A DNA stretch of 29,409 bases from JBGPGW01 sp041484095 (GCA_041484095.1 JBGPGW010000008.1:1-29409); one strand, 5' to 3'. Shown: positions 7,438-14,364, counted from the stretch's first letter. Translations and numbers: made by a program. Notes: generated by a model from the sequence alone, not told the origin.

Positions 7438-8244
7438 TCATTCCCGGGGCCCACTGTCGATTCGCTTGGCAGCTCGGATAACAATGCTCAACGCGTCGGC
7501 TGTGCCGTTGGCGTCGCCCTTCTCGAAGTCACCCTCGACCTGGCCCATCTGGTTCGTGACGTGTGCGAAGCAGACCACCGCGTGGCTTCTCGCCCTCGCG
7601 AAGGCGTAGAGCGCAGCGGCTTCCATCTCGACGGCCAGTAAGCCGCGCCGACGCATGGAGTCGATTGCTTCCGCCGTCTCGCGGAACGGCGCATCGGTCG
7701 TCCAGGTGGCGCCCCGGAGTACGGAGACGTGAAGATCGTCGAAAGCGCCGTCAAGGGACGTGAGGATTGCTTCGGGCGCGTCGCTGTACGCCGATGGCGG
7801 CAGGTAGTGGTAACTCGTGCCTTCGTCGCGCAACGCTCGGTCAATCAGGATGAAGTATGGTGGGGTTTGCAGTGGCGTGATCTGGCCCGACGATGAAATG
7901 CTGATCAGCAATTGGCAGCCGGACGCGAACAACTCCTCCGCCGCCAAGACGGCGAAGGAAGAACCGACCGCACAGCCGACGATACCAAACGTGAGGCCTT
8001 CTTCTTCAGCGACATACAGTTGGGTGTGATAGCAGGCCCATCCCTCATGCGACCGCGCCCGCCCCTGCGACTTCAACCGGCGAACGATGTCTCCGTCCGG
8101 ATCGAGCAGGCAGACTTTCGGCACCAGCTCAACGGGGATCGATTTTTGACGGCGAGCCTCGCGCAACAAATTTTCGGGTGTAAAGGCCGAAGCGGATTCG
8201 TAGCTCTTGTCGGCGAGGATCGGCGGCAACTCTTCATCGACCAT
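7438..8244 (-). CDS. Nucleoside phosphorylase (PNP/UDP family)
   Basis: This 268-residue protein matches the PNP/uridine phosphorylase superfamily, which splits nucleosides with phosphate to release the base and ribose-1-phosphate. Visible features are 'FGIVGCAVGSSFAVLAAEEL' (the Gly-rich region), 'SISSSGQI', and near the end 'LLAVEMEAAALYAFA', the ribose-binding Met-Glu motif of the family. The substrate (purine, uridine or a methylthio-nucleoside) is not decidable. The ATG at 8244 has a purine-rich GAGAGG upstream; a frame to 8493 runs antisense into the previous gene and is rejected. Its start is 14 bp after the upstream methyltransferase stop, so it is likely the last gene of the ArsR-side operon. 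Confidence 0.85.
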   Translation of the reverse strand: MVDEELPPILADKSYESASAFTPENLLREARRQKSIPVELVPKVCLLDPDGDIVRRLKSQGRARSHEGWACYHTQLYVAEEEGLTFGIVGCAVGSSFAVLAAEELFASGCQLLISISSSGQITPLQTPPYFILIDRALRDEGTSYHYLPPSAYSDAPEAILTSLDGAFDDLHVSVLRGATWTTDAPFRETAEAIDSMRRRGLLAVEMEAAALYAFARARSHAVVCFAHVTNQMGQVEGDFEKGDANGTADALSIVIRAAKRIDSGPRE

Positions 8245-8257
8245 AGTCCATGCCTCT

Positions 8258-8965
8258 CTATTCCTCGATTGGCTTCGTCGCGACGAGAACGAGGAAGGCG
8301 CCCCCGCAGACGAGACGGCGCCCGAGCCATCGATCAACAGGCGCGAGCAAGGCCGCGGCCCACCCGAGCGGCGGATAGAAGACAGCCGCTTTAGTCGTCT
8401 GAACGGCAAGGCCGACACCGGTCGCAAGATCGCGTAACTCGGCGGCCGACCGGAAATTCGCCGAACGCCAAGTCGGGTGGCCAAGCCAGCCACGCAGACG
8501 GCGCCAAAAGGCCCAGATAGAATAGCGGCCGAGTTCTCCGATCACCAACTGGCCGCCTGATTTCAGCACACGCGCCATTTCTGCAAGCGCGCGGTCCGGA
8601 CGGTTTACGAAACAGAGCACCGTCACTGCCGTGACCAGGTCGAAGCTTGCCGTGTCAAAGGGCAACGCCTCTGCATTCGCCTCCACGAACCGTCCCTCGA
8701 CAGCTTCGGCCTCAAGCCGCTGGCGCGCGGCCTCCAACATACGGGCGTTGGTATCGATGGCCGAGACCGATGCTCCGGCTTTTGCCAGCGCAAACGCGAG
8801 CTGGCCGTCGCCACACCCGACATCGAGGGTGCGTGAGCCGGCTACTGGTCCGATTAGTTCGAGAAGGAGATCCTGTTCTAACGTGTCGGTAATGCGCCCG
8901 AGACGGCTCCGGCGCCATCTGTCGTAGACCGAAGGATCAAACTCCATGAGCGCACTGGCGCTCAT
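8258..8965 (-). CDS. Class I SAM-dependent methyltransferase
   Basis: The 235 residues starting at ATG 8965 (MSASALMEFDPSVYDRW) form a class I methyltransferase: motif I 'TLDVGCGDGQLAFAL', 'VSAIDTN' after it, 'VEANAEALPF', and 'FDLVTAVTVLCFV' as motif IV, which is the Methyltransf_11/25 pattern. The substrate is unknown; neighbours suggest a sulfur or metalloid compound but this is inference. No strong ribosome binding site precedes 8965 or the second ATG at 8947. The same frame stays open up to ATG 9187, where it encodes the N-terminus of a cysteine desulfurase, so a fused product is possible. Confidence 0.82.
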   Translation of the reverse strand: MSASALMEFDPSVYDRWRRSRLGRITDTLEQDLLLELIGPVAGSRTLDVGCGDGQLAFALAKAGASVSAIDTNARMLEAARQRLEAEAVEGRFVEANAEALPFDTASFDLVTAVTVLCFVNRPDRALAEMARVLKSGGQLVIGELGRYSIWAFWRRLRGWLGHPTWRSANFRSAAELRDLATGVGLAVQTTKAAVFYPPLGWAAALLAPVDRWLGRRLVCGGAFLVLVATKPIEE

Positions 8966-9187
8966 ATCGCGATCCGGGAAACTGACTGGTCCATCCGGCG
9001 AAGCCGCCAATCCCAGACGGCAGCAATGCATGACAAGACGAAGCCCATACGTTCGATCAGCCGATGATTCTGCACGTACGTGGCGTATCGGATTACCGAA
9101 CACGCCATCAATCCCGTCGCGCATCACAGTTGCGATCTCGAGCGCGATCCGTGCGCCGGCGTTGTGATCCAGATAGATCTGCCGCAT
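8966..9187 (-). pseudogene. Cysteine desulfurase N-terminal remnant, in frame with the methyltransferase
   Basis: The ATG at 9187 lies four bases after the DsrE stop and opens with 'MRQIYLDHNAGARIALEIA', then 'FGNPIRHV': the N-terminus of a NifS/IscS-type cysteine desulfurase (usual pattern YLDHNATTP...FGNPSS). Similarity ends after about 36 residues. The PLP-lysine, catalytic Cys and rest of the enzyme are absent. The frame continues without a stop into the methyltransferase at 8965, through some 38 residues I cannot assign. It may be translated as a leader domain on the methyltransferase or be dead sequence. Confidence 0.7.
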
Positions 9188-9190
9188 CGG

Positions 9191-9544
9191 TCAGAACACC
9201 AGGACCTTGTCGGCGGCCCGCGTCACCGACGCCAGCTCGTCCATTGTGCTGCGGCGTGCGCCGTCCATTACGTCCTCTTCGGTCATGCCGCGCGCGTCCA
9301 TGCAGATGCCGCAGAGCAGGACGCTGCCTTTGCCGACGACCACGCGCTTCAGCATGCGCTCCATGTTGTAGTAGCCCTCAGGCGTCTTCTGGCCCTTGCG
9401 CGCTGCGATGACGGCATCCGCCATCAGGAACACGGTGACCTGGACTTCCGGATCGTTCTTCAACAGCGCATGGGAAAGACGCAGGGCGTTGTAGCACCGC
9501 TCGCTGCCGTAGGGCGGGTCATTGAGGATGAGCAACGTCTTCAT
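9191..9544 (-). CDS. DsrE-family sulfur-relay protein (copy 1)
   Basis: This 117-residue protein is a DsrE/DsrF-like small protein. These homo-oligomeric proteins carry persulfide on a conserved Cys and hand sulfur between desulfurase, rhodanese and acceptor. Here the candidate cysteines are Cys78 and Cys81 in 'VLLCGICMDARGM', plus Cys17. It is about 72% identical, with no gaps, to the protein at 12414-12767. Its gene overlaps the end of the VTT-rhodanese gene by 4 bp (ATGA), indicating translational coupling, and it is followed after four bases by a cysteine desulfurase start, now truncated. That order fits a sulfur relay from desulfurase and rhodanese. Confidence 0.88.
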   Translation of the reverse strand: MKTLLILNDPPYGSERCYNALRLSHALLKNDPEVQVTVFLMADAVIAARKGQKTPEGYYNMERMLKRVVVGKGSVLLCGICMDARGMTEEDVMDGARRSTMDELASVTRAADKVLVF

Positions 9545-10581
9545 GGCTGACGCTCCTTCGGTGTCGTTGACGTTCCCGTCCCGCCGTTGCGGACGGTCTC
9601 GAAGCCCAGCGCATTCCAGCGTTCCATGCCACCCCGCAGCACCGTCACGTCGTCGAAGCCTGCAGCGCGCAAGGCTGCCTGGGTCGTCGCCGAACGCTTG
9701 TCGGTACGGCAGACAACGGTGATCCTGGCGCTCGCCCTGGAGCGCAGGTCATCCAGGCGTCCGTCCAATTCGGCGAGCGGGATGTTTAATGCGCCTAGGA
9801 TATGCCCGAGCGCGCCCGTGAATTCGTCTGGCCTCCGCACATCGAGAATGGTCACGGGGAGAATGGTCTCGGGCGAACCGCTTTTCACCTGACGGCGCAG
9901 ATCTTCGGGTTCGATCCACGCAGCAGTTTCCCTTCGCCGCAACCGGTTAATCAGTCGGGGCAGAACGATGATCGCGGCCAGCAAGCCAAGCGCGAGCAAG
10001 CCGTAGCGGATCGCCGAGGCATCGCCCGCTAACGCTTCGCGGCCGGCGTGACCGAGCCAAGTGTAGGCGATCGCCCCGGGCGCCATGCAAACGAACGAAG
10101 TGATGACGTATGGCAAAAAACCGATCCGGGTCAGGCCGAGTGCGTAGTTGGTCAAGTTGAATGGGAACAGCGGCACGAGGCGGACGAAGGCGACGAACCT
10201 CCAGCCTTCGGCCTCTACGCCTGTGATCAATCGCTTCAGCCGTCCGGCGGCCGTTCGCGCCACCCAGTCACGTGCGAGGTAGCGCGCGACGAGAAAGGCG
10301 ATGCTCGCGCCGAAGGTGGCGCCGACAAGATTGAGGATCGCCCCCCAGACCGGGCCGAATAGCGCGCCGCCGGCCAGCGCGAACAGGGAGCCTGGCAGGA
10401 AGGCCACTGTCCCGACTACATAAACCGCCACGTAGACCACGGGCGCCCAGACGCCCAGTCCGGAGAGCCAGGCATCCAGCGCCGCCGGGTCGAGCTGGTC
10501 GCGGTGGAGCCCCGCCCAAAGGACAGCGCCGGCGATACCGGCAAGGAGGAGCCGGCGGGGGATGAGACGGCGCAGATTCAT
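9541..10581 (-). CDS. VTT-domain (DedA/TVP38-like) membrane protein fused to rhodanese
   Basis: This 346-residue protein joins an N-terminal VTT/SNARE-associated membrane domain (several helices; 'FLPGSLFALAGGALFG' and 'RLVPLFPFNLTNYALG' are the conserved re-entrant motifs) to a C-terminal cytosolic rhodanese domain from about residue 245. The rhodanese loop is 'VVCRTDKRS' with catalytic Cys291, so it should carry a persulfide. 'ILDVRRPDEF' and 'LRGGMERW' are standard rhodanese motifs. The start ATG at 10581 follows GGGAGGG and overlaps the upstream gene's stop by 4 bp; its own end overlaps the DsrE start by 4 bp. The fusion ties sulfur transfer to the membrane, but the transported substrate is unknown. 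Confidence 0.9.
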   Translation of the reverse strand: MNLRRLIPRRLLLAGIAGAVLWAGLHRDQLDPAALDAWLSGLGVWAPVVYVAVYVVGTVAFLPGSLFALAGGALFGPVWGAILNLVGATFGASIAFLVARYLARDWVARTAAGRLKRLITGVEAEGWRFVAFVRLVPLFPFNLTNYALGLTRIGFLPYVITSFVCMAPGAIAYTWLGHAGREALAGDASAIRYGLLALGLLAAIIVLPRLINRLRRRETAAWIEPEDLRRQVKSGSPETILPVTILDVRRPDEFTGALGHILGALNIPLAELDGRLDDLRSRASARITVVCRTDKRSATTQAALRAAGFDDVTVLRGGMERWNALGFETVRNGGTGTSTTPKERQP

Positions 10582-11420
10582 CTCGCGCCCTCCCCCCGGT
10601 TGATGGGATAGCCGCTGGCCGCGCCACGCCAGGGTTGGATCAGCATCCGGTCGAGCCAGAGATCGCGAACCGTACGGAACTGCTCGATGCCGATGGTCAT
10701 GCCCTGATGACCCTCCCTCGGCTGGGCACGGTAGGTTCCGAGCAACCGGTCCCACCAGGGCAGGTTGAAGCCGAAATTGCTGTTAGTCTCCTGCGGGTGG
10801 ATAGAGTGATGGACGCGATGCATGTCCGGCGTCACGACGATCCAGCGCAGGATGCGATCCACTCCGAGCGGAATGCGAACGTTGCTGTGGTTGAACATAG
10901 AAGTCGCGTTCAGCAGCACCTCGAAGACGAGCACAGCAACGGCGGGTGGTCCAAGGGCAAGGACAACAGCGAGCTTGATGCCCATCGAGAGCAGGATTTC
11001 GATCGGGTGAAAGCGCAATCCCGTCGTGACGTCGAACTCGAGGTCCGCATGGTGCATGCGATGCAGCCGCCAGAGGGCGGGCACAGCATGGAACATCACA
11101 TGCTGAAGGTAGATCGCGAGATCGAGCGCCAACAGCGACGCCATGAAGGCGAGCCAGCCCGCCGTCCCCAACACGTGGAACAGCCCCCAACCACGTTCCT
11201 CGGCAAGGAGTGCCAAGCCGACTGCCGCAGTGGGGAAAGCCAGGCGAACGAGGATCGTATCGAAAGCGACGACGCCGAGATTGTTGGTCCAACGTAGACG
11301 GCGGGGGACTTGCCTTTGGCGCCGAGGTGCCGCCACCTCCCACGCTGCCATCGCGACGAAGACGCTGAGAAAGAAGGCGATGCGGATGAGTGGCTCGTTC
11401 TCCAGCAATAGCTCGAACAT
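10578..11420 (-). CDS. Sterol desaturase / fatty acid hydroxylase superfamily membrane protein
   Basis: This 280-residue integral membrane protein has the di-iron histidine clusters of the superfamily: 'QHVMFHAVPALWRLHRMHH' (about residues 100-120), a 'HPIE' motif, 'FNHSN', and 'DMHRVHHSIH'. The family uses O2 to hydroxylate or desaturate lipids. The start is ATG at 11420; the frame stays open to 11546 but that would cover the operator and overlap the divergent regulator. It is the first gene of the minus-strand sulfur operon and is divergent from the ArsR-rhodanese gene, sharing an 82-bp control region. The substrate is unknown. Its placement suggests membrane lipid adaptation to sulfide or metal stress, which is inference. 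Confidence 0.87.
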   Translation of the reverse strand: MFELLLENEPLIRIAFFLSVFVAMAAWEVAAPRRQRQVPRRLRWTNNLGVVAFDTILVRLAFPTAAVGLALLAEERGWGLFHVLGTAGWLAFMASLLALDLAIYLQHVMFHAVPALWRLHRMHHADLEFDVTTGLRFHPIEILLSMGIKLAVVLALGPPAVAVLVFEVLLNATSMFNHSNVRIPLGVDRILRWIVVTPDMHRVHHSIHPQETNSNFGFNLPWWDRLLGTYRAQPREGHQGMTIGIEQFRTVRDLWLDRMLIQPWRGAASGYPINRGEGAR

Positions 11421-11459
11421 TCTCGACTGATCCTTGCCAACACCCTGCACGGGCTTTAA

Positions 11460-11479
11460 ATTCAATAATTCACTTGAAT
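11460..11479. promoter_or_regulatory. Inverted-repeat operator, probable ArsR-family binding site
   Basis: ATTCAA-N8-TTGAAT is an AT-rich perfect inverted repeat in otherwise GC-rich DNA. It sits in the 82-bp gap between the divergent desaturase-family and ArsR-rhodanese genes. ArsR repressors bind AT-rich inverted repeats overlapping promoters, so this site probably controls both directions. Confidence 0.7.
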
Positions 11480-11502
11480 GATATGATGTCTGAAGGCCAG
11501 TG

Positions 11503-12165
11503 ATGTCAATCGGTCCCAAGCAGGCCCTGTTCAGAGAGTTCGCCACAGTCGCCCGCGCGTTTGGTCATGCGCACCGGCTCGAGATGCTTGAGCATCTGGC
11601 CCAGGGCGAAAGGGGTGTCGAAGCATTGTCCGGGCGCACCGGCCTCTCGATCGCCAATACGTCTCAACACTTGCAGCAGCTCAGGCGCGCAGGCCTTGTC
11701 GCCTCGCGACGGGACGGCAAGTTCGTTCTCTACCGGCTTGCCGACGAAGGCGTGCTTGGACTGCTCGCGTCCTTGCGGCAGGTGGCCGAGCGAAACCGTG
11801 CAGAGGTGGATCGGATCGTGCGCGGCTATTTCGCGGACCGTGACAGCATGGAACCCGTGTCACGCGAGGAGTTGCTCGGACGGCTCCGTGACGGACTGGT
11901 GACCGTTCTGGATGTTCGCCCGCCTGACGAGTTCGCCATGGGGCATTTGCCTGGGGCCATCAATATTCCGCTCGGTGATCTCAAGGCGCGGCTCGCGGAC
12001 CTCGATCCCGGGCGAGAAATCGTCGCCTACTGTCGTGGCGCCTACTGCGTCCTTTCGTTCGAGGCGGTCGCAACTTTGCGCGCCCACGGCTTCAAGGTGC
12101 ATCGGTTGGAGGACGGACTTCCGGAATGGAAGGCTGCGGGCTTTCCGATCGAAGCGAATAGGTGA
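11503..12165 (+). CDS. ArsR-family regulator fused to a rhodanese domain
   Basis: This 220-residue protein has an ArsR winged helix (about residues 8-100; recognition region 'LSIANTSQHLQQLRRAGLV', wing 'RRDGKFVLYRL') followed by a rhodanese domain from about residue 120 ('VLDVRPPDEFAMGHLPGAINIPL'). The rhodanese loop is Cys177-R-G-A-Y-Cys182. The DNA-binding domain contains no cysteine, unlike the sulfide sensors SqrR/BigR, so any persulfide sensing would have to use Cys177/Cys182. The ATG at 11503 has AAGG at 11493-11496, and a GTG lies just before it at 11500. It likely represses its own operon and the divergent one through the inverted repeat at 11460-11479. Confidence 0.9.
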   Translation: MSIGPKQALFREFATVARAFGHAHRLEMLEHLAQGERGVEALSGRTGLSIANTSQHLQQLRRAGLVASRRDGKFVLYRLADEGVLGLLASLRQVAERNRAEVDRIVRGYFADRDSMEPVSREELLGRLRDGLVTVLDVRPPDEFAMGHLPGAINIPLGDLKARLADLDPGREIVAYCRGAYCVLSFEAVATLRAHGFKVHRLEDGLPEWKAAGFPIEANR

Positions 12166-12174
12166 TGATCGGAG

Positions 12175-12303
12175 ATGCGCGCCAGCCTGATGGACGCCGA
12201 CCAATTGAACTTCCATCCGCTGATCAACACCGAAATCACCGGCTTCACGCTCGACGACCATCTGACCGCTCCGGGCCGATGCCGTCGAATCAATTACCTG
12301 TGA
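12175..12303 (+). pseudogene. Probable YbaK-type aminoacyl-tRNA deacylase C-terminal remnant
   Basis: A 42-residue frame with ATG after GGAG reads 'MDADQLNFHPLINTEITGF...DDHL', which resembles the C-terminal part of YbaK/EbsC/ProX-family deacylases (pattern FHPL.NT.TT.I...DL). The family is about 160-170 residues, so only a scrap remains; the end is scrambled. It follows the ArsR-rhodanese stop by nine bases. The recognition rests on one short motif. Confidence 0.35.
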
Positions 12304-12352
12304 CTATCTCTCTGCCGTCGTTGTGGTCGGCCTCGTCGCCCAACTACATCTG
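12281..12352 (+). pseudogene. Possible cation diffusion facilitator fragment
   Basis: In another frame, 'AVESITCDYLSAVVVVGLVAQLHL' resembles a transmembrane helix of CDF-type cation transporters (pattern ESITC.YLSAVVL.GLLAQ). Nothing else of that gene is present. It lies between the YbaK-like scrap and the second DsrE gene and suggests that several genes collapsed here by deletion. Confidence 0.3.
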
Positions 12353-12413
12353 AACAAATTGATCAGTGCCGGTCGAGCGGAATGCATCCGCCACAGCACA
12401 GTAGGAGTTCGAA

Positions 12414-12767
12414 ATGAAGGTCCTATTTATCCTGAACGATCCGCCCTACGGCACAGAACGTTGCTACAACGGCCTGCGGCTGGCGAACGCGCTCGTCAAG
12501 AACGATCCCTTGACTGAGGTCACGGTGTTTCTAATGGCGGATGCCGTTTCTTGCGCAAAGAAAGGACAGAGGACCCCCGGCGGCTATTACAACCTCGAGC
12601 GCATGCTAAAGCGGTTCATAAGCGGCAATCACAAGGTTCTCCTCTGCGGGACCTGCATGGATGCCCGCGGAATGGCAGAAGCGGAACTGGTTGATGGCGC
12701 ACGGCGCAGCTCCATGGATGAACTCGCGAAAGCCACTTTCGCGGCCGACAAGGCACTTGTGTTCTGA
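12414..12767 (+). CDS. DsrE-family sulfur-relay protein (copy 2)
   Basis: This 117-residue protein is the same length as copy 1 at 9191-9544 and about 72% identical to it without gaps. Conserved features include 'ILNDPPYG', 'VTVFLMADAV', 'GYYN.ERMLKR' and the cysteine loop 'VLLCGTCMDARGM' with Cys78 and Cys81. It should shuttle persulfide sulfur in the cytoplasm. ATG at 12414 has AGGAG directly upstream at good spacing. It is followed 10 bp later by a second truncated cysteine desulfurase start and then the YeeE/YedE genes, consistent with import and relay of a reduced sulfur compound. Confidence 0.88.
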   Translation: MKVLFILNDPPYGTERCYNGLRLANALVKNDPLTEVTVFLMADAVSCAKKGQRTPGGYYNLERMLKRFISGNHKVLLCGTCMDARGMAEAELVDGARRSSMDELAKATFAADKALVF

Positions 12768-12777
12768 GAGCGTCACG

Positions 12778-12876
12778 ATGCAGCCGAGCTACCTCGACTT
12801 CAACGCCCGCGGGCCAGTCGCCCCTGTGATCGTCGACGCAATGCGTCCTTATTTGGCAGGAGACCTCGGGTCATAA
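12778..12876 (+). pseudogene. Cysteine desulfurase N-terminal remnant (second)
   Basis: A 32-residue frame reads 'YLDFNARGPVAPVIVDAMRPYLAGDLGS' then TAA, matching the N-terminus of NifS/IscS-like cysteine desulfurases up to the point where GNPSS would follow. The enzyme is otherwise missing, so it cannot be active. The break sits at nearly the same residue as in the independent remnant at 8966-9187, and both follow a DsrE gene. The original YeeE/YedE start seems to have been joined at this break. Confidence 0.72.
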
Positions 12877-13298
12877 CAAGCTTCACGCCTTTGTCAGCAG
12901 CCCTCGGCGGGATTCTCATCGGGCTGTCGGCCTCGATGCTGTTCCTGCTGAACGGCCGTATCGCGGGCATCAGCGGCATCCTCGGCGGTCTGCTTGCTGT
13001 TCGTCGCGGCGATATCGCGTGGCGCTTGGCGTTCATCCTCGGCCTCATCGGCGCGCCCGCGATTTACATGGTGCTCGGCGGTCGGTTGCCGTCGATCGCG
13101 GTGACGTCTTCGGCGACGCTTCTTATCGTTGGCGGCCTACTCGTGGGATTTGGCGCACGGCTCGGCGGCGGCTGCACCAGCGGCCATGGCATTTGCGGCA
13201 TGGCCCGCCTCTCCCGGCGCTCGATCGTGGCCACCACGGTCTTCATGGCGACTGGAGCGCTTACCGTCTTCGTTGCTCGCCACGTCCTGGGAGTTTGA
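12873..13298 (+). CDS. YeeE/YedE half-transporter with Cys motif (PmpA-like)
   Basis: This protein of about 135-141 residues has four hydrophobic segments and the YeeE/YedE (DUF395) core 'GGILIGLSASMLFLLNGRIAGISGILGG' and 'GFGARLGGGCTSGHGICGMARLS'. The conserved cysteines in the latter guide thiosulfate or related sulfur compounds through the inner membrane in characterised YeeE proteins. The start is a problem: family proteins begin about where ATA (12873) lies, with AGGAG ten bases upstream; the first conventional codon in frame is TTG at 12891, without a ribosome binding site. The upstream junction with the desulfurase remnant probably damaged the start. It ends three bases before the second half gene. 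Confidence 0.8.
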   Translation: MTSFTPLSAALGGILIGLSASMLFLLNGRIAGISGILGGLLAVRRGDIAWRLAFILGLIGAPAIYMVLGGRLPSIAVTSSATLLIVGGLLVGFGARLGGGCTSGHGICGMARLSRRSIVATTVFMATGALTVFVARHVLGV

Positions 13299-13301
13299 TC
13301 G

Positions 13302-13748
13302 ATGCCCGCCATCCTCGCAGCTCTGCTCTGCGGAATCATCTTTGGTCTCGGCCTGATCGTCTCACAAATGGCCAACCCCGCGAAGGTACTGAACTTCCTC
13401 GACCTGTTCGGCACCTGGGATCCAAGCCTCGCCTTTGTGATGGCGACGGCGATTCCGGTAACGGCGATCGGCTTCGCGCTCGCCCGTCGCTGCGCGCTCG
13501 TCGACCTGCATTCCGCACACGGGATCAGTGGCCATGCTCGCGCCCTCCCGAACCGGTCATGTCGGCGTCACCGGGCTCGCGCGGCGAAAACGTTGAAGAG
13601 CGTTCCGAAGACGAGCGCGACGTACCAGCCCAACACCAAGCTCTCGATCAGCCCCAGGAAAAAGCTTTGCCAGCTCAGGAGCTTGAACCAGGGAAGGAAC
13701 AGCGACAACAGGGCATGGCCGGAACCGACGTCCGGGAACAGCAGATAG
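13302..13748 (+). pseudogene. YeeE/YedE second half-transporter, truncated
   Basis: The frame starts properly (ATG 13302) with 'LCGIIFGLGLIVSQMANPAKVLNFLDLFGTWDPSLAFVM', typical of the second YeeE/YedE half (PmpB/DUF6691-like, normally about 140 residues). Family similarity ends around residue 75, before the helices bearing the conserved 'GFCPGPA' Cys motif. From about 13568 the frame reads antisense to the DUF5676 gene, yielding a basic, meaningless tail. A two-part transporter missing this region should not work, so sulfur import here is probably lost or supplied elsewhere. Confidence 0.75.
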
Positions 13749-13894
13749 AGCAGGATGCAGAACGCATAGCTGATCGTGAAAAACACGCTCAGGCTCAGAC
13801 CAAACGTGACCACAGGGATCGAGGCGGGTTGAGACTCTCTTGACGCGACGTCTTTGATTGGACTGGCGTGGTGTTGCTTGCCGCTGTCAACCAT
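13568..13894 (-). CDS. DUF5676 family small membrane protein
   Basis: This 108-residue protein has two long hydrophobic segments (about residues 30-55 and 75-103). It carries the family pattern 'LSLSVFFTISYAFCILLYLLFP...WFKLLSWQSFFLGLIESLVLGWYVALVFGTLFN'. Function is unknown; members co-occur with copper-resistance, YHS and Spy-like genes. ATG at 13894 follows GGAGC at good spacing. It is the last gene of the minus-strand group 15802-13568. Its 3' end abuts the break in the truncated YeeE gene, consistent with the island having been inserted or deleted at that point. Confidence 0.82.
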   Translation of the reverse strand: MVDSGKQHHASPIKDVASRESQPASIPVVTFGLSLSVFFTISYAFCILLYLLFPDVGSGHALLSLFLPWFKLLSWQSFFLGLIESLVLGWYVALVFGTLFNVFAARAR

Positions 13895-13944
13895 GGTGGT
13901 GCTCCATTGGCTGCGTTTCGTCCGTGGTCGTCTTTAGAAAAGTG

Positions 13945-14223
13945 TCAGGTGCTTGCCTCGAATTTGTCCCGGCACTGCGAGGAGCAGAAAAAATATGGCC
14001 GCCCGCCATACACACTCGACTTCGCCGTCGCGGTTTCGACGCTCATCCCGCAGACGGGATCGACCGCTGTCCTGGGTGACGCCAGCCGCGCGGCGTCAGC
14101 GTTGTCAGAACCGGGCGGCGCGTGGTGACCGTGCCGATGTCCCATGACGTGCGCCCCGCATCCGCCGCGCATCATGAGGAAAAAAAGTACTCCAACGATT
14201 AGGAAATAGATCCAGGGTTGCAT
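13945..14223 (-). CDS. YHS-domain protein with N-terminal membrane anchor
   Basis: This 92-residue protein has an N-terminal helix ('WIYFLIVGVLFFLMM'), a His-rich linker (HVMGHRHGHHAPPG) and a C-terminal YHS domain ('DPVCGMSVETATAKSSVYGGRPYFFCSSQCRDKFEA') whose Cys-x-Gly-Met and Cys-x3-Cys residues can bind metal. YHS modules often accompany copper ATPases and act as metal-binding parts; its exact role here is unknown. ATG at 14223 follows AGGTGAT; it is chosen over an upstream in-frame start at 14244. It lies between the Spy-like and DUF5676 genes on the same strand. Confidence 0.87.
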   Translation of the reverse strand: MQPWIYFLIVGVLFFLMMRGGCGAHVMGHRHGHHAPPGSDNADAARLASPRTAVDPVCGMSVETATAKSSVYGGRPYFFCSSQCRDKFEAST

Positions 14224-14364
14224 GACATCACCTTTCGTCGGCACACCGTCGTTTCATCAATGTGAACCCGGCGTCGAAGCTCGGCGTCATATCAGCGACG
14301 AGACCCGTCATGTCGCCGGGACGAAGAAGCGTGATCTGTCCCTTACCTCCTGTGATTGGTTGTC

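Noticed and set aside
12510..12524. TTGACTGAGGTCAC as a further FNR box
   Set aside because: Last base pair is wrong and it lies inside the DsrE gene.
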